NCBI GenBank assembly: GCA_004296785.1
Contig: SCVU01000434.1
Coordinates: forward strand, 1 to 14,879
Origin: Planctomycetota bacterium
GTDB lineage: Bacteria > Planctomycetota > UBA1135 > GCA-002686595
Reading direction: 5' to 3'
Length of the DNA: 14,879 bases
Numbering within the stretch: the stretch's first letter is position 1; each line of letters begins with the position of its first letter. The notes under the pieces were generated by a model. It saw only the letters and a program-made list of their open reading frames with translations, did no database searches and was not told where the DNA came from. The translations under genes and the position numbers were made by a program. This document shows, one piece after another, positions 1 to 6,682 of the stretch.

Positions 1-1
1 G

Positions 2-1165
2 CTGAAGGAGCGCCGGGAAGCCGCGAAGGTGATCGCCGAATTCGAGAAGCGCGCGAAGGAGCAGGCCGCTGCGCTCGCCGCGCTCGGACAGGATCTCGCG
101 GGCCACAAGGCGGAGCGCGCCGCGGCCGACCGCGCGCGGACCGAGCAAGAACAGGTGATCCACTCGCTCGGCCAGGACCTCGCCGGTCACCGCGGCGTGA
201 TCCGCGAGCTCGAGCACGCGCTCGAGCAGGCACGCGCCGCGTACGCCGAGCGCGCGAAGGTCGCCGACGATCAGCAGCGCGTGATCGAGGATCTGTCGCG
301 CGATCTGACCGGGCACCGCACGCTGCGCTTCGAGCTCGAACAGCGGCGCGCCGAGCAGGAGCACGTGATCGCCGACCTCGGAGCCGACCTCGCCGGGCAC
401 CGCGCGGCGCTGGCCGAGCGCGACCGTTCGCTCGAGCGCGCGTCCGCGGCGCTCGCGGCGCTCGAGCAGCGCGTGGCGGCACTCGACGCCGATCTCGCGC
501 GCGGCGCGCGCGCGACGCTCGAGCTCGCCGAAGCGCGCGAGGCCGAGCGCGTGACGGCCGCGGCGGCGATCGCGGAGCTGCGCTCGGACCTCGACGGCCA
601 CCGCGGCCTGCGCCGCGAGCTCGAGCGCGAGGTCAAGGGGCTGCGCAAGAGCGTCGCCGACCTCGGCGCGGATCTCGACGGGCACCGCAAGCTGCGCGCG
701 GAGCTCGATGCGCGCGCGGTCGAGCAGGCGACGGAGCTCGAGCGCGTGCACGCCGATCAGACCGCGCTCGCGGCGCGCTGCGCCGGACTCGAGCAGAGCG
801 CGGGCGAGCTGCGCGCGGCCGCGGACGAGGCCGCCGCGATCCGCGACGCGTACGAGTCGCGCTGCGCCGAACAGGAGATCGAGCTCGCGCGGCTGCGCGA
901 CCGCGGCGAGCAGCTCGCGCGGCAGCTCGGCGAACACCAGCAGGTGCTCGCGCACCGCGACAGCCTGCTCGCCGAGCACCGCGAAGTGCTCGCCGACCGC
1001 GAGCGGCGCCTCGGAGAGCACCGCGAAGTGCTCGCGGCGCGCGAGTCGCGGCTGCAGCAGCTCGAAACGGCGCTCTCCGAGGTCGAGGGCCGCTTGCACG
1101 AACTCGAGCGCAAGGGCTCCGACCGCGATCCGCCCCCTCTGGGAGCGCCGGATCCGACAAGCTAG
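2..1165 (+). CDS. Heptad-repeat coiled-coil protein, 5' end cut by window
   Basis: The reading frame is open to the first base of the window, and the residues before the first possible start (GTG at 29) are already coiled-coil-like, so this is probably the C-terminal part of a longer protein. Counting from that GTG (378 residues), almost all of it is Glu/Arg/Leu/Ala-rich amphipathic helix. A motif Asp-Leu-x-Gly-His recurs with Asp at residues 22, 50, 92, 120, 187 and 215. Four of the five gaps are whole numbers of heptads (28, 42, 28, 28); the 92-to-120 and 187-to-215 gaps are among the 28s. Near the C-terminus, residues 301-356 form four 14-residue units, the first three starting with Gly/Ala-Glu-His. 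The last 15 residues are Pro/Asp-rich and probably disordered. I see no signal peptide, membrane segment or catalytic motif, but the N-terminus is missing. It lies 26 bp upstream of mcsB and may be co-transcribed. Function is unknown; a structural or scaffold role, or a coiled-coil tail on an enzyme domain, are both possible. Confidence 0.8.
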   Translation: MKERREAAKVIAEFEKRAKEQAAALAALGQDLAGHKAERAAADRARTEQEQVIHSLGQDLAGHRGVIRELEHALEQARAAYAERAKVADDQQRVIEDLSRDLTGHRTLRFELEQRRAEQEHVIADLGADLAGHRAALAERDRSLERASAALAALEQRVAALDADLARGARATLELAEAREAERVTAAAAIAELRSDLDGHRGLRRELEREVKGLRKSVADLGADLDGHRKLRAELDARAVEQATELERVHADQTALAARCAGLEQSAGELRAAADEAAAIRDAYESRCAEQEIELARLRDRGEQLARQLGEHQQVLAHRDSLLAEHREVLADRERRLGEHREVLAARESRLQQLETALSEVEGRLHELERKGSDRDPPPLGAPDPTS

Positions 1166-1191
1166 GATTCGCGCGACTCCGGTCCCCATCC

Positions 1192-2286
1192 GTGCTGCCC
1201 CTCGACTGCCCGCGCTTCGCCGATCGCCTCGGAACCTGGTTGCAGGCCGAGGGTCCCGACGGCGACGTCGCGGTCTCGTGCCGGATCCGGCTCGCGCGCA
1301 ACGTCGACGCGTATCCGTTCGTGTCGCGCCTGGAGGCGCCGCGCGCGGTCGAGCTCGCCAACCGCGTGCGCGCGGTGCTCGAGAGCTCGCGCATCGACGG
1401 CGAGACGTGGTGGGTCGAGATGGACGAGGCGTCGCCGATGCTGCGCCTGCTGTTGCGCGAGCGCTACCTCGTGTCGCGCGATCTCGCCGCCGGCGAGACG
1501 CGCCAGGCGCCCGCGCCGGGGCGCGCGGTCGCATTCGGCTCGACCGAGACGCTCGCGGTGATGGTCAACGAAGAGGATCACCTGCGGCTGCAGAGCCTCG
1601 CGCCCGGCAACGATCTGCCCGCCGCGTGGGCGCGCGCGGAGATGCTCGACCGCGCGCTCGAGCGCGAGCTGCCGCTCTCGCACAGCGAGCAGCTCGGCTA
1701 CCTGACGAGCTGCCCGACCAACGTCGGCACCGGCATGCGCGCGTCGGTGATGCTGCACCTGCCGGCGCTCTCGCTGGTCCGCAGCGAGCTCGAGAAGGTC
1801 TTCGCGGCCGCGCAGCGCACCGGCCTCGCGGTGCGCGGCATGTACGGCGAGGGCAGCCGCGCGGCGGGGGACCTGTACCAGATCTCGAACCAGATCACGC
1901 TCGGTCGCTCCGAGCAGCAGTTGCTCGCGGATCTCGGCGCGCTGGTGCCGGCGATCGTCGAGTTCGAGCGCAAGGTGCGCGCGATGCTGCTGCAGCAGCA
2001 GCGGCCGGCGCTGCTCGACCGCGTGACGCGCGCGTGGGGCCTGTTGCGCACCGCGCGCTCGATCCCGAGCGAGACGGCGCTCGCGCACCTGTCGATGGTG
2101 CGCCTGGGCGGCTGCCTCGGATTGCTCGAAGGGCTCTCGCTGCCCGAGCTCAACCGCATCACCGTGCAGATCCAGAAGGGGCACCTGCAGGCGCTGGCGA
2201 AGGAAGGCAGCGAGCAGGAGCTGATCGAGACGAGCGAGCGCGACCGGTTGCGCGCGAGCTACCTGCGCCGGCGCTTCGCGAACTAG
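1192..2286 (+). CDS. mcsB: Protein arginine kinase McsB (ATP:guanido phosphotransferase)
   Basis: A 364-residue protein, close to the family's usual ~350. McsB phosphorylates arginine side chains in proteins, which in Firmicutes marks them for the ClpCP protease. Family signatures occur in order: SCRIRLARN (29-37), NEEDHLRLQ (126-134), TSCPTNVGTG with the conserved Cys174 (172-181), and GEGSRAAG followed by YQISNQITLG (219-238). The C-terminal RDxxRA motif (350-355) matches the phosphoarginine-binding allosteric site described for Gram-positive McsB. The arginine-kinase N-terminal domain of metazoan enzymes is absent, so this is the bacterial protein-kinase form. I chose GTG 1192 because it gives a normal family length; no clear Shine-Dalgarno precedes it. 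A TAGGAT hexamer at 1163-1168, overlapping the upstream stop, could be a -10 box. No mcsA, ctsR or clpC lies in the window, so the Bacillus-type operon is not present here. Its partner may be the coiled-coil gene 26 bp upstream, which is inference. Confidence 0.93.
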   Translation: MLPLDCPRFADRLGTWLQAEGPDGDVAVSCRIRLARNVDAYPFVSRLEAPRAVELANRVRAVLESSRIDGETWWVEMDEASPMLRLLLRERYLVSRDLAAGETRQAPAPGRAVAFGSTETLAVMVNEEDHLRLQSLAPGNDLPAAWARAEMLDRALERELPLSHSEQLGYLTSCPTNVGTGMRASVMLHLPALSLVRSELEKVFAAAQRTGLAVRGMYGEGSRAAGDLYQISNQITLGRSEQQLLADLGALVPAIVEFERKVRAMLLQQQRPALLDRVTRAWGLLRTARSIPSETALAHLSMVRLGGCLGLLEGLSLPELNRITVQIQKGHLQALAKEGSEQELIETSERDRLRASYLRRRFAN

Positions 2287-2309
2287 GCGTCGGCGCTGCG
2301 CGCCGACGC
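2287..2309 (+). terminator. Hairpin immediately after mcsB
   Basis: GCGTCGGCG (2287-2295) and CGCCGACGC (2301-2309) form a perfect 9-bp stem, extendable by one C-G pair, with a very short loop. It starts at the base after the mcsB stop codon. There is no T-run after it, so it would be an atypical intrinsic terminator or an mRNA 3'-end stabiliser. Confidence 0.45.
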
Positions 2310-2407
2310 TGTGCGAGCTACGCACCGGCGCTGCGTGAACGGAGGGGCGCCCGGTTTCCGCCGCCGCGACTCAAGTCGGCCGGCCCGCGGCGGCCGATGA
2401 CCGGCGG

Positions 2408-2959
2408 ATGCGCGCGCTCCTCGTGCTCCTCGCCGCCCCGCTGCTCGCGGCCGCAGGCACGCCGACGACCGAACCCTCGGCCTGGCTCGCGCTGTCGAGC
2501 GGCCGCGCGCGGCTGCTGCACGGCGGCGACGCGCTCGAGCTCGGCCACGCGCGCGCGATCGAATCGCGCGCGGGCGGCACGCTGGTCGTCGACTGCGGCG
2601 CGCGCGTGACGCTGTCGTTTCCCGAGCGCGCGTCGCTGTCGATCGTCGGACCCGCCGAGCTCGCGTTCGCGCCGCCCGCCAAGCCCGGCGCGAGCTTGCG
2701 CGTCGGCGTCGAGCGCGCGCGCGAGCTGTGCGTCGAGACGCGCCGCGGCGCGACGCGGCTCGAGCTCGCGTGCGGCTTCGAGATCGACGCGGGCGCCGGG
2801 ATGTTCCGGCTCGCCGATCGCGTCGACGGCGGCGCGGAGCTGACCAACCAGGGCGGCGTCGCGCTGCGCCTGGCGAGCCTGGAGCGGCGGCCGAGCGGCT
2901 CGTGGCCGGCGCGCGTCGCGGTGGGCGAGACCGCGAAGCTCGCGCCGCTCTCGCGCTAG
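2408..2959 (+). CDS. Small secreted protein, FecR-like
   Basis: A 183-residue protein with a clear signal peptide: MRALLVLLAAPLLAAAG, with cleavage likely after the Ala run near residue 16. No lipobox Cys follows, so it should be released to the periplasm or outside. The mature part is beta-rich and begins with Gly-Arg-Ala-Arg-Leu-Leu, then a Gly-Asp and alternating hydrophobic strands. This pattern resembles FecR-type domains, although I cannot confirm the family without a profile search. Three cysteines (in VVDCGA, ELCVET and LACGFE) are spaced through it. No catalytic motif is visible. It begins 121 bp after mcsB, beyond the hairpin, so it is probably a separate unit. Its 3' end converges on the CBS-domain gene with a 10-bp gap. 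The start codon ATG 2408 directly precedes the signal peptide; the upstream GGCGG is only a weak ribosome-binding candidate. Confidence 0.7.
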   Translation: MRALLVLLAAPLLAAAGTPTTEPSAWLALSSGRARLLHGGDALELGHARAIESRAGGTLVVDCGARVTLSFPERASLSIVGPAELAFAPPAKPGASLRVGVERARELCVETRRGATRLELACGFEIDAGAGMFRLADRVDGGAELTNQGGVALRLASLERRPSGSWPARVAVGETAKLAPLSR

Positions 2960-2969
2960 CGCCGCGCGC

Positions 2970-3431
2970 TCAGCAGCTCGAGTCGCGGTTCTCGTCCGGG
3001 ATCTCGGTCGCCTGGATGTAGGCCGTGAGCTCCTCGACCTCGCGCGTCTTGTCGTTCAAGAGCTCGCGCAGGACGTCGCGCAGCGACAGCATGCCGAGGA
3101 AGCGCTGGTTCGCGATCACCGGCAGGTGGCGGATGTGGCGCGACTGCATCTCGCGCGCGGTCTCGACGAGCTTGCGCTCGGGCGACACGCAGTAGACGTC
3201 GCGCGACATCACGCGCTCGATCAGCGTGCGCGACGGATCGAGCCCGGCCACGATCACGCGCGTCATCAGGTCGCGCTCGGTGAAGATGCCGAGCGGCGTC
3301 CCGTCGGCGTCGACGACCAGCACGGCGCCGACCTGGAAGTCGGTCATCGCGCGCGAGGCGGCGAGCGCCGTCGTGTGCGGGGGAAGCGTGACGCGCGGAC
3401 GTCCGTCGAGCAGCTCAGAGATCAGCTTCAT
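2970..3431 (-). CDS. Two-CBS-domain protein
   Basis: A 153-residue soluble protein made almost entirely of a Bateman module: CBS1 about residues 8-62, containing GIFTERDL, and CBS2 about 72-126, containing GMLSLRDVL. Such pairs bind adenosyl nucleotides (AMP, ATP, SAM) and act as energy or ligand sensors. No fused effector domain is present, so it should act on a partner or as a nucleotide-binding sensor. The last ~25 residues are a charged helix ending in an acidic tail with a terminal Cys. ATG 3431 is well supported by GGAGG six bases upstream. It lies 99 bp downstream of the secreted protease gene on the same strand. A TAGCAT box in that gap (3450-3455, minus strand) suggests it has its own promoter, so a functional link to the protease is not implied. 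Confidence 0.9.
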   Translation of the reverse strand: MKLISELLDGRPRVTLPPHTTALAASRAMTDFQVGAVLVVDADGTPLGIFTERDLMTRVIVAGLDPSRTLIERVMSRDVYCVSPERKLVETAREMQSRHIRHLPVIANQRFLGMLSLRDVLRELLNDKTREVEELTAYIQATEIPDENRDSSC

Positions 3432-3437
3432 GTCGAC

Positions 3438-3442
3438 CCTCC
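3438..3442 (-). promoter_or_regulatory. Shine-Dalgarno of the CBS-domain gene
   Basis: GGAGG on the minus strand, six bases before ATG 3431, supports this start. A TAGCAT hexamer (3450-3455, minus) lies eight to twelve bases further upstream and could be the -10 box of a promoter giving a very short leader. No -35 hexamer near consensus is visible at the right spacing. Confidence 0.6.
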
Positions 3443-3530
3443 ATCGTTCATGCTATCCCTGCCGCGCAGCCCGGGGGCCGGAATCCGCCGCCGCGCGCGC
3501 CGCAACGAAACGAATTCCGTACACGCGCGC

Positions 3531-4991
3531 TCAGCGCGGCCGCGATTCGGCCGGCGCCGCGCGCCAGACGGCCGGCAGCCGCTCGAGCGGGATCACGAAG
3601 CCCAGGCCGCCGGCCTGATTCGCATCCGCGAGGCTCGAGCTCGGCAGGCCGACCAGCGCGCCCGCCGCGTCGAGGCACGCGCCGCCGGACACGCCGGCGT
3701 GGATCGCCGCGTCGGTCTTCACCAGGCGCCCGACGCTGTCCTGCGACCAGCCCGACATCACGCCCTCGGTCAGCGAGATCGGCACCATCGACGAAGCGCC
3801 GCCGGTCATCGGATAGCCGAGCACGATCAGGCGCTCGCCCAGCGCGGGCGCCGCGCCTTCGCGCAACTTGCACGCGGGGAACGCCGGCGCGCTCGCGAAC
3901 GGACGCCCGTCGATCCAGCCGCGGATTCCGAGAAGCGCGAGATCGAGGTCCGGGCGGAACTCGAGCAGCTCCGCCGCGAAGCACGGGATCGGCGGCAGCG
4001 CCGGATCGCTGGTGAAGCCGACCGCGAGGTCGAGCGCCGCGCCGCCGCGCGCGCCGCTGACGACGTGCGCGTTGGTCAGGATGCGGCCGCGCGCATCGAC
4101 GACGACGCCGGAGCCGCTGCCGAGCGGTCCGAACAGCGCGACGGTCGCCGCGATCGGCGCGCCGAACGGGCCGAGCGCGGCGGCGTTCGGCAGCGGCGCC
4201 TCGACCAGCGCGCGCGGACCCGCGGAGTCGACCGAGCGCAGCGCGACGCGCACCGGGATCGCGTCGACGCTCTCGAGATCGCTGTGCGCGTACACGTGCA
4301 GCGCGAGGCCGGCGGCGAGCAGCTGCGCGTCGATGCGCAGCGCCTCGTACGAGAACATGCGCTCGGAGCGGCCGAGCGGCGCCTGCAGCGTGCGGCGCGG
4401 ATCGGCGGGGCCGATCACGAGATCGATGTCGGCGAGCGGGCTGAACGCCTCGACGATCCACGGGCCGCGCGCATCCGCGGGCAGGCTCGGCAACAGCACC
4501 GCGCGCAGGCCCTGGTCGCGCGCGAGCTCGAGTTCGACCAGCGCGTTCGCCGCGAGCGGGCGCGGCTCCGGCCGGATCAGCCGCGCGAGCAGCGTGCACG
4601 TGCCCTCGCGCGGACCGTCGCCGCCGGCCTCGACGCCGTGCACGCGCACGTACCAGGCGCCGGTCTGGAGCGGGACGCCGTTGCCGCGCTCGATCAACAG
4701 TTGCTCGTCGATCCACAGGTTCGACGAGACGAGCGCGTCGGCGCTGTCGGGCGGCGCCTCGTACGCGGCGTCGATCTCGATGTCGATGTCGGCGCCGAGC
4801 GCCTGCAGCCACAGGCCGGTCGCGTCGTCGGGCACGTCGATCTTGAACACCGTTGCGGCTGCGGCGACGGCGGGGATCGCGACGGACAGAGGCGTGTTCG
4901 GTGCGAGCGGGCGCGCGTCCGTGGGGCCCTGCGCGGCGGCCGGCGCGGCGGCGAGGAGCAGAGCGGCCGGCCAGCGCATGGCGCGCAGCAT
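3531..4991 (-). CDS. Secreted S1C-type (trypsin-like) serine protease with PPC-like N-terminal region
   Basis: A 486-residue protein beginning with a signal peptide (MLRAMRWPAALLLAAAPAAAQ). Residues ~35-265 resemble two pre-peptidase C-terminal (PPC) type beta-sandwich domains, each with the Asp-Ile-Asp-type strand seen in that family; this is pattern recognition and not a profile hit. The protease domain follows. His309 lies in LTNAHVVSG, Asp350 in DLDLALLGI, and the nucleophile Ser435 in GVSGGACLD (family form G-N-S-G-G-P). No PDZ domain follows, unlike DegP/HtrA, and the protein stops ~25 residues after the last protease strand. ATG 4991 is preceded closely by AAGGCGG; ATG 4979 is an in-frame alternative that keeps the signal peptide (residue numbers then drop by 4). 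The start is 20 bp after the tetR stop, so the two are probably co-transcribed. Predicted location is the periplasm or outside; substrates are unknown. Confidence 0.85.
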   Translation of the reverse strand: MLRAMRWPAALLLAAAPAAAQGPTDARPLAPNTPLSVAIPAVAAAATVFKIDVPDDATGLWLQALGADIDIEIDAAYEAPPDSADALVSSNLWIDEQLLIERGNGVPLQTGAWYVRVHGVEAGGDGPREGTCTLLARLIRPEPRPLAANALVELELARDQGLRAVLLPSLPADARGPWIVEAFSPLADIDLVIGPADPRRTLQAPLGRSERMFSYEALRIDAQLLAAGLALHVYAHSDLESVDAIPVRVALRSVDSAGPRALVEAPLPNAAALGPFGAPIAATVALFGPLGSGSGVVVDARGRILTNAHVVSGARGGAALDLAVGFTSDPALPPIPCFAAELLEFRPDLDLALLGIRGWIDGRPFASAPAFPACKLREGAAPALGERLIVLGYPMTGGASSMVPISLTEGVMSGWSQDSVGRLVKTDAAIHAGVSGGACLDAAGALVGLPSSSLADANQAGGLGFVIPLERLPAVWRAAPAESRPR

Positions 4992-5011
4992 CCGCCTTGT
5001 GTGCGGAGCGG

Positions 5012-5707
5012 TCAACGTCCTTGCAGCGCTTCGCGCGCGGAGGCGTCGAAGTCGACGACGAGGTTGCGCACGAGCGGCAGCTTCAGCACGAGCGCGAGCG
5101 GCGGCAGCGCGCGCTCGGTCAGCGCGACCAGTCCGCGCGTCGCGCGCTGGCCCGGGCTGCGGTCGAGCAGCCACCACAGGATCAGCGCGAGGTGCACGAG
5201 GTACAGCACGCGGCCGAGCGCCGCGGCGAGCGCGGGGCCCGGCGCGTCGTCGGCGCCCTCGACGGCCGCGACGAACGCGCGCTCGACGCGCTCGCGCGAG
5301 AACGCGGTCGCGGGTGCGAACAGGCTCTCGTCGCCGCCGACGAGCGCCGGGACGAGCGCGACCAGCGTCGAGCGGTGGGGGCCGAGCACGTCGAGGCTCG
5401 CGCGCAGCGCGACGAGGAAGCGCTCGCGCCAGCGGCCCGCGGGCAGCGCCTGCGTCCGCTCGGCGTACGCGGCGGACAATTCGTCGTACAGCGCGAGCAC
5501 GAGCGCGCGCTTGCTCGGGAAGTAGCGGTAGACGAGCGCGGGGCTGACCTTGGCGCGCGCCGCGATCGCGCGCAGCGTCGTCGCCTCGTACCCGGTCTTT
5601 GCGAACAGTTCGATCGCCGTCCGGTACAGCTCGGCGCGCGTGCGCGCGGATTTCTCGGACGGCCCGCTCGGGCGGCCCCGGCGCCGCGGCTTGTTTTTGG
5701 TGAACAT
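5012..5707 (-). CDS. TetR-family transcriptional regulator
   Basis: A 231-residue repressor-type protein. A basic N-terminal arm (KPRRRGRPSG) precedes the TetR helix-turn-helix at residues ~43-69, including LRAIAARAKVSPALVYRYFPSK. The C-terminal ligand-binding region is all-helical, with a hydrophobic helix around LVHLALILWWLL, suggesting a lipophilic ligand (inference). I chose ATG 5707: it directly precedes the basic arm and lies seven bases downstream of a minus-strand TATATT box, which would give a leaderless mRNA. An in-frame ATG at 5734 (nine residues longer) has GGAGG at the right distance and cannot be excluded. A longer frame reaching 5932 would run through the neighbouring gene and is unlikely. 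The gene diverges from the epimerase gene across a palindromic operator, the usual arrangement for an autoregulated TetR controlling its neighbour. Confidence 0.93.
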   Translation of the reverse strand: MFTKNKPRRRGRPSGPSEKSARTRAELYRTAIELFAKTGYEATTLRAIAARAKVSPALVYRYFPSKRALVLALYDELSAAYAERTQALPAGRWRERFLVALRASLDVLGPHRSTLVALVPALVGGDESLFAPATAFSRERVERAFVAAVEGADDAPGPALAAALGRVLYLVHLALILWWLLDRSPGQRATRGLVALTERALPPLALVLKLPLVRNLVVDFDASAREALQGR

Positions 5708-5719
5708 GTTCACTAATAT
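5691..5719 (+). promoter_or_regulatory. Sigma70-like promoter of the epimerase gene
   Basis: TTGTTT (5691-5696) and TAATAT (5714-5719) are separated by exactly 17 bp, a near-ideal sigma70 promoter in otherwise GC-rich DNA. Transcription would start near 5726, leaving only about seven bases before ATG 5733. A palindromic operator fills the spacer, so a bound repressor would block polymerase directly. Confidence 0.7.
5700..5713. promoter_or_regulatory. 14-bp palindromic operator, probably bound by the adjacent TetR protein
   Basis: GTGAACATGTTCAC is a perfect inverted repeat. It sits between the -35 and -10 boxes of the plus-strand promoter and covers the tetR start codon (5705-5707). A further half-site GTTCAC occurs at 5722-5727. 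Perfect short palindromes in the gap between a tetR gene and its divergent target are the classic TetR binding sites. Binding by this protein is inferred from position. Confidence 0.7.
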
Positions 5720-5720
5720 A
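5715..5720 (-). promoter_or_regulatory. Minus-strand -10 box (TATATT) for tetR
   Basis: TATATT on the minus strand overlaps the plus-strand TAATAT box. It ends seven bases before ATG 5707, so transcription would begin at or next to the start codon. No good -35 is visible 16-18 bp further upstream, so this promoter is less certain than the plus-strand one. Confidence 0.45.
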
Positions 5721-5732
5721 CGTTCACGCGCC

Positions 5733-6677
5733 ATGAAGATCATCCTCCCCGGCGGAAACGGACATCTCGGGACCCTGCTGACGCGGCATTTCGCAGCCGC
5801 CGGACACGAGGTCGTCGTGCTGACGCGCGGCGCGGGCGGGGCGCGGCCGGGGGGCGCGCGCCAGGTCGCCTGGGACGGCCGCACGCTCGGCGCGTGGGCG
5901 CGCGAGCTCGACGGCGCCGACGCGCTGGTCAACCTCGCCGGCCGCAGCGTCGACTGCCGCTACACGAAGGAGAACCTGCGCGAGATGCTCGACTCGCGCG
6001 TCGAGTCGACGCGCGTGCTCGGCGCGGCCTGTGCGGCCGCGGCGCGGCCGCCGCGCGCGTGGCTGCAGTCGAGCACCGCGACGATCTACGCGCACCGCTA
6101 CGACGCCGCGAACGACGAGGCGCGCGGCGTGATCGGCGGCGCGGAGCCGGACGCGCCCGCGTACTGGCGCTGGAGCATCGACATCGCGCGCGAGTGGGAG
6201 CGCGCGGCGGTCGCGGCCTGCCCGCAGGCGACGCGGCTCGTGCTGCTGCGCACCGCGATGGTGATGAGCCGCGAGCCGGGCACCGTGTTCGAGGTCCTGC
6301 GGCGGCTGACGCGCGTCGGTTTGAACGGCGCGATGGCCGGCGGCGCGCAGCACGTGTCGTGGATCCACGAGCGCGACTTCGCGCGCGCCGTCGACTGGTT
6401 GATCGAGCGCGACGAGCTGTGCGGAGCGGTCAACCTGTGCGCGCCCGAGCCGCTGCCGCAGCGCGAGTTCGCGCGCGAGCTGCGCGCGGCCTGCCGCATG
6501 CCCGTCGGACTGCCGGCCGCGGCGTGGATGCTCGAGCTCGGCGCGGTCGCGCTGCGCACCGACACCGAGCTGTTGCTGAAGAGCCGCCGCGTCGTGCCCG
6601 CGCGCCTGCTCGGGTCCGGCTTCGAGTTCGAGCACCCGACGTGGAACGGCGCGGCGCGCGAACTCGTCGCGCGCTAG
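5733..6677 (+). CDS. TIGR01777-family NAD(P)-binding epimerase/reductase (YfcH-like)
   Basis: A 314-residue extended short-chain dehydrogenase/reductase relative. The Rossmann motif is GGNGHLG (residues 7-13). Typical TIGR01777 landmarks follow: WDGRTLG, DALVNLAGRSVDCRYT, SRVESTRVLG, LQSSTATIYAH, WERAA, VLLRTAMVMS, and HVSWIHERDFARAVDWLI. The C-terminal DUF1731 region ends with ELLLKSRRVVPARLLGSGFEFEHPTW. The classical SDR Tyr-x-x-x-Lys catalytic pair is not seen after STATIY, so the chemistry is uncertain; family members are usually annotated only as epimerases. The frame extends further upstream, but ATG 5733 begins exactly at the Rossmann strand and sits about seven bases after the predicted transcription start. 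The DUF1990 gene follows after five bases, indicating an operon. Control by the divergent TetR is likely from the operator in the promoter spacer. Confidence 0.9.
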   Translation: MKIILPGGNGHLGTLLTRHFAAAGHEVVVLTRGAGGARPGGARQVAWDGRTLGAWARELDGADALVNLAGRSVDCRYTKENLREMLDSRVESTRVLGAACAAAARPPRAWLQSSTATIYAHRYDAANDEARGVIGGAEPDAPAYWRWSIDIAREWERAAVAACPQATRLVLLRTAMVMSREPGTVFEVLRRLTRVGLNGAMAGGAQHVSWIHERDFARAVDWLIERDELCGAVNLCAPEPLPQREFARELRAACRMPVGLPAAAWMLELGAVALRTDTELLLKSRRVVPARLLGSGFEFEHPTWNGAARELVAR

Positions 6678-6682
6678 GGGCG

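Noticed and set aside
974..1035. A 20-bp exact repeat 42 bp apart, considered as a CRISPR or other non-coding repeat
   Set aside because: It is in frame inside the coiled-coil gene, spaced by exactly three 14-codon-unit multiples of protein repeat, and has no spacer array.
3126..5525. A 799-codon open frame on the plus strand opposite the CBS, protease and TetR genes
   Set aside because: It runs across three genes with good motifs on the minus strand, changes composition along its length and shows no domain; it is a GC-bias shadow.
5012..5932. Extended TetR start near 5932
   Set aside because: The extra 75 residues are Ser/Ala/Pro/Arg-rich, lie antisense to the start of the epimerase gene and its promoter, and have no TetR family counterpart.
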